Shown here: positions 11,586 through 22,493 of the stretch, piece by piece
How positions within the stretch are numbered: position 1 is the first letter of the stretch
Layout of the letters: the number at the start of each line of letters is the position of its first letter
Source: Aplectana chamaeleonis
Taxonomy: Eukaryota; Nematoda; Chromadorea; Rhabditida; Cosmocercidae
DNA length: 64,000 bases
Direction: 5' to 3'
Assembly (NCBI GenBank): GCA_029168955.1
Contig: JAPDOI010000173.1
Span: 1,267,501-1,331,500, forward strand
Notes under the pieces: generated by a model
Seen by the model: the letters and a program-made list of their open reading frames with translations, nothing else
What the model was told of the DNA's origin: nothing
Databases searched by the model: none
Translations under genes and position numbers: made by a program

Positions 11586-11678
11586 TTTAGGGGTGTGCGG
11601 CAAACGAATTTCAAATTTTGGCAAACGGCAACGGCAAACCCCAAAAATGACCGGCAGACGGCAAACGGCGGAATCTGT
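11586..11678 (+). repeat. GGCAAACGGCAACGG repeat, copy 1
   Basis: GGGGTGTGCGGCAAACG, then TTTTGGCAAACGGCAACGGC, then AACCCCAAAAATGACCGGC. The same block is at 13150-13232, where the closing sequence is the inverted GGCCGCACACCCCT. The two together suggest an element bounded by AGGGGTGTGCGGC. Confidence 0.55.
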
Positions 11679-12573
11679 TCTGTGCTATAATGCACCGGCA
11701 TTTGCGTACAAGGGAGGGTTGCCAACCTCAGATGGAGTTTCGTAATGCAATTTTAATATGCTCTAGGGGGAGGACAGTGTTCCAGTATCACATTCTCAGA
11801 ATCTGCTAAATGCCTCAGGCAGTCCCTAAAAAGGTGAAAATTTGATCAAGGTCAGAACGGCTCGGCCAAAGCGAGTAGAGCCGGTTCAACGACTGAATTA
11901 GCTTTACATGTGTTCAGAATAGATGTAGAAAATATCGGTGCATTGATTCTGTTCAGATCAGAAATTATGCATTGCAGTGAGGCTACAGGAGTGGAGTGAG
12001 ACTAGTATATGTAGTTGAACGCAGTGCTCACGTTAAAAGCAGCCTTTGAATTTTCACATCAAGAGCGAGAGGCTTTTTTCTTTAATGCACAGAATGGGGG
12101 GGGGGGCGTTTGACTCGTAGATGCGATGCGCGCGACGGAAGTCCGCTGCGCTCACACGATGGAGCGCCGCGTGCAGTGCGCTAGACAGTTGGACTGGTCT
12201 TGGGCTCTTCCCTTTCTGCGTATTCGGCTTACAAGCTGGCACGAAACCAATTACAGCAACAACGTCTTCTAGAAACAAGCAATAAATCGCTTCATACGGT
12301 CCCAAAACTTGAATGTGGTTTACCCGCCCAACTCAACTCTCCTGTGGCGACCGAGGAAGTGGGTGGAGCGAGTACACCACGTTCAAGTTTCGAGCCGTAT
12401 ATTGGTTGCTCGTTTTGAGCCGGTTTCGCACACTGATAATTCAATGGGCCTCGAACCCTTGGATTTCTGGTGAAAAGTTTAATCGTTGCCTTAAAAGATT
12501 TTTCTTTTTTTTTTCTACTCAAACCATTTCCTAGCAAACCCAGCTCTGTCATTGGGTCAACCATTGATTTCAG

Positions 12574-12770
12574 CAAATGATCTGAAATCGAAGATATTAT
12601 TTACCATTGCCTCTAATGACCGCTGTGAATATTGTTCAACTTTCAAAAAGGCGGACAAAGTGTCTGCAGAATTGATAATTTTCCTGTCCCATATATTACC
12701 ATCAGCCAACCAACCGACGATAAGTGGGCCTATATATATGAGTTCTCCACTGGTTCATATGTCTAAATAG
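12574..12770 (+). CDS. candidate coding exon, possible CxxC protein
   Basis: Preceded by the acceptor TTGATTTCAG at 12573. The open segment reads NDLKSKILFTIASN then DRCEYCSTFKKAD and stays open to a stop at about 12768. The hydrophobic helix followed by CEYC faintly resembles the AhpD/carboxymuconolactone decarboxylase CxYCxxxH motif, but the histidine position is lysine or phenylalanine here. No donor site or neighbouring exon is certain. It may be a chance open frame; family assignment is speculative. Confidence 0.2.
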
Positions 12771-13149
12771 GGCTGCTTTTGCGCTACAGCTTTGATATGA
12801 CTTGTTTTTGTAATCTTAAAACTTGCAGTAATCGGTATGCCTCTGAAAAAGAGTTTTTGCAATTTTTTCAATCTTGTAGGGTTAAGAATTTGATAGTTGA
12901 AAAAGACATCTGGAGGCTCCCAAACAATTTGGAACTCGAACGAACTCCTCTGATTACCCATTCGAGATGTTTTCATAAGTTACCGATTGAAAGGATACAA
13001 TTATACATTGAATGAGCCGGAACCAGAAGCTGGAACTAGTCAAAATAATAATTCGTAGCAGCTTCGAATCGTTGACCAACACAGAGACTGCGGTGAGGGC
13101 AAATATTGTTGTTTCAAGGAATTTTTACCGAAAATTTGCCGTTTTAGAC

Positions 13150-13232
13150 AAAAATTTTGGCAAACGGCAACGGGAAACCCCAAAAATGGCCTGCAAACGG
13201 CAATCGGCAAACGGCAGTGGCCGCACACCCCT
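13150..13232 (+). repeat. GGCAAACGGCAACGG repeat, copy 2
   Basis: TTTTGGCAAACGGCAACGGG and AACCCCAAAAATGGCC, closing with GGCCGCACACCCCTGG. It lies about 30 bp left of the next MITE. Confidence 0.55.
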
Positions 13233-13262
13233 GGTGTGGACGCGCGGTCCGTTAAGTGTTAA

Positions 13263-13867
13263 AGGCATTGTACACGATTAAAACCATAATTGGGTTTTTG
13301 ACTTTTTCGTGTTGTTATATCCCTATAATGACTGAAAGTTGCCAAAATTCCCCTCAAAAACGTCAACTTTTCAAGAAAAACCCAAATCAAGAAAGCTTAA
13401 AACAAATTTGAAGTTCCCGCCGACATAGACTTGAGATGCGCGAAGAACGCAAGGAACACTCTCGCGAATTGTTCCTTGGCGCAGCGTTGGAAGCACTTCA
13501 CCGGGGACGCCATTCAGACGAGCGATCATTTTTTCTTGAACGAAACTAGAGAGGGTTACTAATCTGCTGCGTCCATTGCTGGCAGCTGCTTTCGATCGAT
13601 ATCGAACGTGAAATTGAGTGGCGTGTGCATTGCGCCCTACGACGGGTCAACGCACGATCGCCGGCAGCGACCACGGAGTTTTGTTCCCTGTAACAACGGA
13701 TCGACCCCAAGGCCGGCCCCACAAACCCAGGAAGCCCTTTTGAGGTAAGCAAATCACCATTCAGAGACGATTTTGAAACTCCAGACTTCCTGAGTGACAT
13801 TGCTATGACCCCACTAGTCCGACTGAACGCAAAAGCTGGAATTCGGTTTTCATCGTGTACGATGCCT
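13263..13867. mobile_element. MITE with AGGCATTGTACACGAT ends, TTAA flanks
   Basis: The left end is AGGCATTGTACACGATTAAA; the right-end reverse complement is AGGCATCGTACACGATGAAA. TTAA lies on both sides (13259-13262, 13868-13871). About 605 bp. Minus-strand open frames inside (13546-13989) cross the element boundary and are not a gene. Same superfamily appearance as the AGGCAGTGTTCACGA elements. Confidence 0.85.
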
Positions 13868-14299
13868 TTAAGCCATCTTTTGCGTTCTTCAATAAAGATG
13901 CGCACATATTTTCCTGTTTTCAGTTCCCGGGTTTCTATTTTTCGCAAAAAAGACCTATGTCTCTTGACGTCAAAACAAGGGTTCATCAATGCTTCAAGTT
14001 GAGGCTAACTTGGTTAATTTTGTCAAATAATCCATGAACCCTCCATCGGTGAGCTGTTGCAGCATCGCTACCGGCTAGTCAACACGGAAATAATGCATTG
14101 CTGACCTGCTCAGATTTGTGACAAACTCTAACCCAGAAAACCCCGATCCGTTCATGCATTTTACCGCGCCTCCATTCTCAGACACTGAATGGTCTGACAT
14201 GTGATGTGTGCGGTTTTGAAATACTATTTTTCTGCAAGGTCCATGTCTGACAGTCCATTAGAAATGCTTTGAACAGTGGCTGAGTTCGTAGAGGTTACA

Positions 14300-14508
14300 T
14301 CATGGTATCGATACAACAATACAGCATAAAATACGAACATTTTGGACATTTTCGCTTATCATTAAACCAGCCTGCAATATACGCCCCTCTATTGCGGCCT
14401 TCTGTTTTGGCAGCATTGAGATGGTGCTAGTTTGATTTATCGCTATATGATAACGCGAGCCGTCGTGCTGATAACTGAAACGTGACACACAGTATAGGCT
14501 CCCATTCC
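14300..14508 (-). CDS. candidate coding exon, unknown product
   Basis: Minus-strand open segment following an acceptor-like ATGACTTTCAG. It reads GNSLYCVS-like and SRYHIAINQTSTISMLPKQK residues and continues to a stop near 14300. The region is not obviously repetitive. It could belong with the segment at 15065-15316 on the same strand. No domain is recognised; this may be a chance frame. Confidence 0.18.
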
Positions 14509-15064
14509 TGAAAGTCATTATGGAAAAAAGTTTTTTTTTTCAATTATAGTCACCACATGTGGCAAGAAAGTGTGTCAAACAGACAATGAAACCACCATAC
14601 TCCAATATGAAGTTGTCCGGATTCGAGTTTTTGTTTACTGATTTTGCTTAGTTTCTGCAGTTGTTCAGACTGTAGTATCTAAGTAATATTAAATACTATC
14701 AACGTTCACATTTGAATGCAAACCAGTCAAGATAAATCACGAGTGCGAACCGTTTAAATCATGTTCCAGTAGTGAAGAATCGTTCTGCAGTATTCAACTT
14801 TTCGTCAGCTGGAAATCTGATGTTTCAAACTTCTACTTTTTTGAAGGCAGACCAAAACAAACACTGATAAATGTCAAGTATTTGAGAAATCAGTTCGACG
14901 CCGTCCATGTTGTGTTCTTATCACACTACATCTGCCCCTCCCGTTGCTTCCCAACAGTTATTGCGAAGGCAAAGTAGACAGATACCATTAATAGATCGTA
15001 AAGGAAAAACGTTGCAGTTCTTTTCGCTACTGCAGATGAGTTGTTTTGGATAGAAGAAAGATTA

Positions 15065-15316
15065 CTATGAAATATTTTCAAAACGTTCTCTTCTTCCATT
15101 AGAGAAAACTGCCATAAGACAATCGATTCTGACTACTTGTCGGGCTTCATTTTGCAGCAGGCAGATAGCCCCACTTCTGTTCACCTGTTCATTTAGCTCC
15201 ACTAAATCGAAATGCTTACTTTGGAATGGAGTCAAAGCATTCCACTTCATGGGAATCGATGAATCTGCTTGTACATAAATATTTTCGTTAAGACTTCCTC
15301 TCCTAATGCTCACTTC
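15065..15316 (-). CDS. candidate coding exon, unknown product
   Basis: An acceptor-like CTATATCAACAG precedes EVSIRRGSLNENIYVQ, and the frame stays open for about 83 codons to TAG. Codon choice looks protein-like (for example SSIPMKWNALTPFQSKHFDL). The sequence is unique within the window. No family could be named. A donor site is not needed if this is a last exon. Confidence 0.25.
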   Translation of the reverse strand, partial: EVSIRRGSLNENIYVQADSSIPMKWNALTPFQSKHFDLVELNEQVNRSGAICLLQNEARQVVRIDCLMAVFSNGRRERFENIS

Positions 15317-16067
15317 CTGTTGATATAGTGATGATCAGCCAAACGACTTTCTTCTTTTCGCATATTCCTACATAACACTAACATTCTACTTTGCCCGCTT
15401 CAACCCGCTCTCGCCTATTTTTTAGTGCATTATTAATGCATTTTTTAACGAAACGACATTTATCAAGGTGTCGGCTGAGAGTCAAGGGCTAAAAGCGCAT
15501 CTTTTCAAAATTATGTGAGCAATTGCCCTTGGATGGACGATACTATATGGACCGCGGAGCCAATATATATCTCATTGATGTTTCTTCTTCAATATTTCCT
15601 TCCGTTTTTTCCTTCCCTTGGATTGAATTCGGAGCCTGACAATTTCATTAGATCAACCCCTATTTAATTTCGTCAACCCAGTCTTAAGTTGGAAATGGGG
15701 CTCTGTTCTAGTCCAACCCATCGAAGCTCTGTTTATTGAAAAATGGCCTTGACGACCTATTTTTGGTCCCTTTTGATTTCAAAAAAAAAATCCAGTCATA
15801 GGGTTTTCTTGATTGAATACACAGAATGTGTAGGACGCGTCTAGTTTGGCTGGTACATGCTACGCGTGCGACGTAAAGTCGCTGCGTTCTCATCGTCGAC
15901 TGCTACTGTAAGTCTCCCATTTTCTGTATTTGGTCAACAAGCCGTCAAGGATGAGTGATTACTAGGCTATTCCTACGCTATGGCGAGAACAATCAATGTA
16001 ACAGGTGCACTGCTGTGGAGTAGGTGAATAGATTAAGGCTTCAAATATGTTGCGCAGGTAACACACG

Positions 16068-16990
16068 CTGTTTCGCACTTACAAGGGAAGTATACAAAGC
16101 GTAGGTCGTATCTGCTAAACCGAGTAGTATCGTTAGTATCTCTTGTGGCTCAATAGTAAAAGTGCGCAGTATCCCGCCCCGAGCTGCATTTTCCAAGAAG
16201 TTACAAGCTTTAAAAGGTCGTTTCTTGTGCTTTTTGTACCCTCCAATAAGCGCATTAGTCTTCAGAAACTCCACAAACGGGCAAAGTGTGTTCAGCGCCC
16301 AAAACTACATCCCTGAGCAAAGTTCGGGTGAAGGCGCATTTTCCATACTCGACAGCGTTTTGAACGCGTTACAGACTGACAGCGTTTTGAACTTGTTCGG
16401 GTTCTCGGTTGGAAGATTATATTTATGGAAGGGGTTCTCAAAGCGCTTCAGAAAAATTTTCCAGATTTGACTTAGAGTTCTACGTTTATCGATTTTTTGC
16501 AGATTACGGTAGATTACGGTGGGTATACGGTAGTTTGGTCAAAACCTCAGGTTTTACTCAAAATTTGGATGCGGGAGTTATTCGGTGTGGAGAACACGAA
16601 TTTAGCGTCCGTATGTCGATTTTCGAAATACTAAGGTGGGTTTTGACCCCTAAATGACATGTTACCTACCGTAACCTACAGTGAACCTCAAAGTTTCGAC
16701 AAATGGACTACAGATACGTGTTCACCACCCTATATTACCCCTACAAACAACTTTTGAGCTAAATTCAAGAAAAAATTTTAAGCTCTGAAAAAAATGCCTG
16801 ATGGGCCCTTGCCTTTTCGCGAGGCTTCAAAATGCTCAAAATTATTTCAAACCTGCAGTTCGGGGCGATATAATGCGAAGTTGCACTATTGAGCCAGAAG
16901 AGGTACTAACGATACTAGTCGTTTTGGCAGATCCGTCCAACGCTTTGTATACTTCCCTTGTTAGTGGCTCAGGATCGTGTCGCAATGATT
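16068..16990. mobile_element. foldback element with about 120-bp arms
   Basis: The left arm (about 16075-16190) holds AAGGGAAGTATACAAAGCG, ACTAACGATAC-equivalent and GCTCAATAGT. The right arm (about 16855-16990) holds their reverse complements (GCACTATTGAGCC, ACTAACGATACTAG, CGCTTTGTATACTTCCCTT). The interior contains a copy of the GTAGGTTACGGTAGG dispersed family, so this family may be cargo of, or inserted in, the foldback. Confidence 0.75.
16285..16770. repeat. dispersed repeat family (GTAGGTTACGGTAGG), copy inside foldback
   Basis: Contains GTGTTCAGCGCCCAAAAC, TTCGGGTGAAGGCGCATT, ACGGTAGATTACGGTGGGTA and CTACCGTAACCTACAGTG. The first two blocks recur at 50527-50580. Confidence 0.65.
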
Positions 16991-17366
16991 GAGGACAACG
17001 AGAAATAGAGGAAATCATTGAGTAAGAAATGCAGAGTATTGAACTGATATTGCGTCTCGTTAGGCGCTATATAACGAAGAGCAACCGCGATCCGCGCGGC
17101 CCACTATACAGTGCGTTCGGAAATGATAGAAACACCCCTGAAAACCACAGTCTTTATGTTTAAATCGCGTGCGGCGTTCGGTAATGCTCATAAATGAATT
17201 CAGCAATGTAGATAACCTATGTTCACTTGTTTCTATAAAAGTAGCATAATAATGTAATATTTTATTTTAAATTATCACATTATTCGTCGTTCGGAAATCA
17301 TAGGGACACTATTAAAAAACAAAAATTATCAAACAAGGAATAAAAAAATGTACACATACATGAAAT

Positions 17367-18414
17367 CTAATATGATATCGCACCTCCAGAGTTGGAAATC
17401 AATTTAAAAATTCTATTCGGCATAGAAGTGATCAAATTGGATATCACATTTTCATCCAAATTTCTCCAGGCTTCGAGTGCAGCGGCCTTTAGCTCGTATA
17501 CGGTCCCATACTGCTTGTTATTCGCGTAAATCTGGCGCACAATTATGCCCCAGATACTCTCTATCGGGTTGCAGTCAGGACTACATGCGGGCCATTCCAT
17601 CACGCGAACTCGGTTTTGTTGAAGCCACGCCTTTGTGGATCTGGAGACATGGACCGCAGCGTTATCTTGCTGGAAAATGTAGCGTTGACGCCTGTTTCCA
17701 GTGAAGAACGGCAGAAGATGCGCACGTAATGTTTCTTGATGCTCCTCCAAATCCTTCCGACACGAAGTGAAGGCGATTTCCAAAACACCTTCGCTGCAGA
17801 ATGCTCCCCAACACATCAGCGAACCGCCTCCGAAATTTCTTCGACTAAATACCATCAGATCCTTGCGAAAATCTCTCCAGTAGCATCGAGCACCGTCAGG
17901 TTCATCAAGGTTAAACTTCTTTTCGTCGGAGAAAATTACCTGGAACATGTCGCCTTTATGGTTTTAAATTTTATCGGGTTTTTAGAGAATCCCATACCTC
18001 TGACCAGTCCGTTGCCATGCTGTTCCTTGCAAACCGGAGTCGAGCTACTTTGTGGGCTTCTGAGAGTGATGGAGCCTTCTTCATCACTTGGCGGACGATG
18101 TTTTCGTCTGCGTTTACGAAGCTCCAAACAGTAGTCTTCGACACATTGAGCGGCAACTGAGCCCTCACTTGGTTGAGAGACAGACTACTGTTTGAGCAGA
18201 GTCGGCTTTTCCTCCGTGCATCCCTGCCGCTGACCTTTCTTGGGCGTCCAGGACTCTTCGCCAAGCCGTAGGAGTCTGGATCCCGTAGGAACTGGCTGAT
18301 GCAGTTGGGGGAACGTCCGAGCTGGGAGGCAATTAGACGTTGGCTCAGCCCGGCAGCGTTGAGGGCACGTATTTGGGCTTGTTCGGAAACAGTAAGCGAT
18401 GTACCACGGCCCAT
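17367..18414 (-). CDS. Tc1-family transposase, two exons (329 aa)
   Basis: Cut-and-paste transposase that binds the terminal repeats and moves the element into TA sites. Exon 1 is 17998-18414 (139 codons), exon 2 is 17367-17939 (190 codons plus stop). They are joined across a 58-bp intron beginning GTATGGG and ending TTCCAG, phase 0; without splicing the first frame stops 9 codons later. Residues 1-110 hold two helix-turn-helix units (SEQAQIRALNAAGLSQRLIA; then SLNQVRAQL) joined by a KSPGRPRK linker, the usual paired-like DNA-binding region. The catalytic triad is D144 (VIFSDEKKF), D231 (FQQDNAAVH) and E266 (CNPIESIWG), with exactly 34 residues between the last two: DD34E. Length and the short intron match the Tc1A pattern of Caenorhabditis. 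All key residues are present. Confidence 0.92.
17940..17997 (-). other. 58-bp intron of the Tc1-like transposase
   Basis: On the minus strand: donor GAG|GTATGG, acceptor TTCCAG|GTAATT. Splicing restores a phase-0 junction in the conserved block leading into FSDEKKF, exactly where Tc1 transposases have continuous sequence. Confidence 0.88.
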
Positions 18415-18657
18415 GATTGGAATAAAGATGTTGGGTGTCCTCGTGTTGCGTTCTTATAGTGAACTTGTAAAGGGAAATTTTGTTTCTAAATGTAAAGGAA
18501 AAATCTTATGAAATTAGGCACGGTTTCAAGGAAGTTGCGAGCAGAGGTTTTTTATCACGCTGAATTCATTGATTAAACAGTATTCATCACCATTCCCAGA
18601 AATTTTTTGAAAATAACATTCTTTAGAGGTGTCCCTATCATTTCCGAACGCACTGTA

Positions 18658-18821
18658 GCAGTCGAGAAGTCATTGGTACTCGCCGCTCCACTAATGCGTA
18701 TCTCTGTCTCGGGCTTGGCTTCAGCATCACTAGCAGCAGAAGAAGAGCCATAAACCAATGAGAGTGTGTTGTTTAACGATCTCATTTTAATTTTCTTGAT
18801 TGGCAGACGACACATCACCAT
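18658..18821 (-). CDS. candidate coding segment adjoining the Tc1-like insertion
   Basis: Minus-strand frame from ATG at 18821 reads MVMCRLPIKKIKMR, then a serine/alanine-rich and acidic stretch (SSSAASDAEAKPETEIR), and runs into the transposon end at 18657. If it is a real exon, the transposon interrupts it. No family recognised and no splice sites clear; could be chance. Confidence 0.2.
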
Positions 18822-20150
18822 TTTTTTTCGGGTGCATTAATTGGCCAGCAGTGGGAGAAGAGTTTATGCTGTGGAACCGTTCAAAACTGCGCCATCTACG
18901 AAGCGGCCGATAAGCTGTCTCAAGATTGTTCGAACAAAGGTATCTGGGAGGGTGCTCGACCCTGTTGTGTTTAACACTTACCCTGATTCACACTCTGACC
19001 CCCGAGGAAAGGATGACGGTGCAAGATAGATTCGGTTTCAAGCTTCAAGCAGGATTCAAGCTTGCTGTTTCTCAGGTCAAGTTGAGCTTCTGGTGTTGAT
19101 GTTGTTCTCCATGTCACATATCATTCAACAAACAGCCTATCTTCCAAAAAGTAAGCCGCGTGGCGCGGTTGAAGCGGCCGTGACACATTTTTTTCGCTTC
19201 GCTGTCGTCACCCAGGCGTATTCGCCGAAAACCGTATCCGAAAATTTTACAATTTTGCGCAGATAATCTTACGAGATTGGCCACACAATACACTCAAGTT
19301 TGGACAGAAAGTCGTTGAAAAAATCCGGAGTTTCCAACTTTTCTTTTTATTTCTATCTTGTTGTGCCCTGTATAATACACAAACATCGGAAATCTGAATG
19401 TCTGAAATTTTCTAGCACCTTAAGCTCTTTCGGTTAATTCTATTTTTCGTCCTCCTGTTGCCAAAAACCATTGAAAAATAAGACGCTTCCGATACACACG
19501 TCTGAATGCGAGGATATCTCGGAATAAGGAAATATCATTTGTAAGGAGTTTTATGTTCATCTCAGCTACCTTGTGATAAGGAATCACCATTTCTAATTTG
19601 CCTAGAATCGTCGTGGCGCTTCTGTTCCTAGCACAGGATGAACGACCCAGGACCTAGCCTTCCGCACCTACAAGGCGGTTACGAGACATTCTATTATGAA
19701 TAGGTGACATAGAGGCCTCAAGCATTGTTAACTATCTCCACTTGGTTTACTTATTGGATTGCGAAGGCAAAGAAAATTGTGATTTTCTGTGTGGACGCTG
19801 TATTTTGAGCGCAAATTTCGCTAAATACTTCCTAAGGAGCATTACAAATATGTGTTGCCCACTTCTCTCAATATTCAAAAAAATCGATGTATTATTGATC
19901 TTCCAAGAAGTGATGGTAAATAAGAAAATCGAAAAAGAATAATCAACTGCACCTGACCACAAAATCTGTTCCTCTGACGCCGCCGTACTCAGAGCTTTTT
20001 AAACACGTTACCGAAGCCTTCCAACATCTTAAAAAGGATAATCTAACGCGCAACTTGTAACCTAACTACGGAAAAGACCTCAAGCCCTCTAATTTTTATT
20101 CATATGGGAGTCATGAACAGATGTAGGATACTCAGATATATCAAAACAAG
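18822..20150. other. intergenic, no gene seen
   Basis: Short open frames only (for example 18841-19029). No repeat family of this window recognised except AT-rich filler. Confidence 0.4.
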
Positions 20151-20270
20151 TTACTTGTAATATAAATGTAACTTACTTGAATGTCTCAAGTAACTTACGT
20201 TCATATTACATGTAACATACATTTATATTACATGTAACATCCTTCCATATATACATTTATATTACATGTT
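20150..20270. repeat. TTACATGTAAC palindromic array, left of RTE copy B
   Basis: Repeated words TTACTTGTAA, TTACATGTAACAT and ACATTTATATTACATGT. Equivalent arrays lie immediately to the right of the LINE at 23544-23620 and again at 23850-24025, so the LINE sits inside such an array. Confidence 0.75.
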
Positions 20271-20306
20271 GACTTGACTTAATCGGTTGGCTTTCGCCTG
20301 ACGCGG

Positions 20307-22484
20307 TCATTCCGCATCTTCACCGAGGTGTGCCGTCCTAGTGGTCAGCCGTGTCCATTTTTCACGGTCTTCAGCCACAATTCGAACACATTCCATCCAG
20401 CTGTCACTATTCCATTTCCTGCGAAACGAAGCATCGCGCCTGAACTGTCTTTCGATGCCGAGTGACTTCAAATCCTCTTTAACCGCATCCGTCCAGAACT
20501 TTCGGCTACGCCCAGGTGGTCGTTTCCAGACAGGATTTGGAAGCATTCTTAAAGCGTGTTGTACGAGACGATCCGGCGTTCTTCTTAGTATATGCCCGAG
20601 CAGTCTAAGTCGACTTTCCATTGCCGCTTGAGATGGCATTGGGAGATGTTGGCACCTCCCTCGTGTCAAACGTTGATGTAAGGCGTCAATCTCGTTGTAG
20701 AGATCTTCGTTGTGGCACATCCGCGGCCAGAATTATCCGAGCAAACGTCTAAACAGCTTCCTCTCCGTGCAATCCAACCTTTCCATCTGCGTCTTCGGTG
20801 CAGCCCACGTCTCCGATCCGTACATCATGATAGGGCGAATAGCGGATAAGAAGGCGCGCAACTTAACTTCCTTCGCGATGGGGGCAGACCACAAACACTT
20901 GGTTAGAGAATCGAATGCAGACGTAGCTTTAGCACATCGTTGTTGAATATCCGCTGCATAACTACCATCTTTCTTCAGCAAACAGCCCAAATAACAGAAA
21001 TCGTCCACCAATTCGATACGTTGTCCGTCCACACAAACTCCCGTTGAAGGCCTCCGAAAAACCCACATCGGCTTGCATTCGCCCGGACGAAGAAGAAGTC
21101 CACAGGCTGCGGCATACTTCGAAATGAGTTTCACAATCCTTTGCAGTTTTGCGTTGTTTTCAGCAAATAACACAATGTCATCGGCGTACTCCAGGTCTAC
21201 AAGGGAACGTCCTGATGGTGTTAGGATCACGCCCACAGGAAACTGTTCTGCAACTCTACGCATGATGTCATCAACGGCGAAGATGAAAAGAAAAGGTCCT
21301 GCAACGACTCCTTGCCTTACTCCTGTTTTCACCTCGAAAGCTGACGTAAATCCGACAGGCGTACAAACCGCTGCTGTTGTTCCTTTGTTCATGTCCTCGA
21401 TCAGTCGAACATACTTTTCCGGGACTCCATCGGCTCGCAGAGCGTTGAGCAATCGTTCACGATGAGGATAGTCGAACGCGGCTTCAAAGTCTAAAAAAGC
21501 AAGCTGTAATGGCTTCGAATACCGCTGCCACGATTCATATACTCTTCTCACGACGAACACTTGGTCGATGGTCGATCTTCTAGATCGAAAACCGGCTTGG
21601 TCCTCTCTAGTCGTTTCCTCACGATGTTTGATGAGTCGCGCGAGAATGATACGTTCCATCACCTTGTACATGACACGAATTAGAGAGATTCCTCTGTAGT
21701 TTTTAGGATCCGTGACGGATAGCTTCTTGTGAAGAGGTACGATGATCGCATGTCTCCACGAATCGGGTATCCTTTCGCTCATCCATATGGCACGGATGGT
21801 GTTGGTCATGTCACGAATCCCAGACGGAGGAAGAGCTTTCAGCATTTCAGCAGTGATGTTGTCATCTCCACCTGCCTTTCTATTCTTCATTTTCCGGACA
21901 CAATCCAAAACTTCAGGCTCAGTTGGCGGTTTCTCACTGACATCGTAATGTGCTCTCTGAACATGCGGGAGCTCAGGTACTGATGGCGCTGGAGGATTCA
22001 GTAGTGAACTGAAGTAATCCTTCCATAATGGCAGCGTCGCATCACCAACTGCAACTCCATTGGTAGTGTTCAAGACAGGAGAACATCTCTTCATCTTCCC
22101 GCTATACTGTCGCAGCAACGTGTAGGCTTTCCTCGGATTCTTCTCCTCCCAAGCCTTCTCGAACTCCTTAGCTCTACACGTCGATTCTCGTTCGCGGTCA
22201 CTTTGAAGCTGCCGACGCACCTTCCTCCTCAGACGCTTCTCCTTCACGAAGTTCCCTGCAGTTCGGAGAGCACATACTCTGTTGTAGGTAGATCTTGTTT
22301 CTTCTGAGACGTAAGCGAACTTCTTCTTAGGCTGCACAACCGGGAGTGCCTCTTTGGAAGCGTCCTGGATGCACTTAACAAAAGAATCCGCGTCACAAAG
22401 TTTCTTCTTCGTCCGTACTCCAATATGAACAGAAACGCGTTGTCGGAATTTTCTTCTGCATTCTTCATCCCTGAGACTTGTCAT
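20307..22484 (-). pseudogene. RTE copy B, reverse transcriptase, one nonsense codon
   Basis: Continues the endonuclease frame after the TAG. In the 583-codon part to 20733, RT motifs are visible: NYRGISL (about 262), LDFEAAFD (331-338), GVRQG (388-392), LEYADDIVLF (431-440) with the catalytic Asp pair. A single TAA at 20733-20735 stands where copies A and C have TAT (Tyr in GYFWPR). Beyond it the same frame continues to 20307 with the C-terminal region (CHNEDLYNEIDALHQRL, KRPPGRSRKFWTD). Apart from this codon the gene is open, so copy B was recently active or is very close to an active copy. Confidence 0.92.
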
Positions 22485-22493
22485 ATAAATCCT

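Larger units (their letters stand above)
17109..18655 (-). mobile_element. Tc1-like DNA transposon, apparently complete
   Basis: Both ends carry the inverted repeat CAGTGCGTTCGGAAATGATAG (about 29 bp with two to three mismatches further in), and each is flanked by TA (17107-17108 and 18656-18657), the target duplication of the Tc1/mariner superfamily. Length is 1547 bp, close to the usual 1.3-1.7 kb. An inner partial copy of the terminal repeat (CGTTCGGAAATCATAGGGACAC, about 17289) lies inside the left end, like the repeated binding sites of some Tc1 relatives. It contains one two-exon transposase gene without visible inactivating mutation. Confidence 0.94.
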
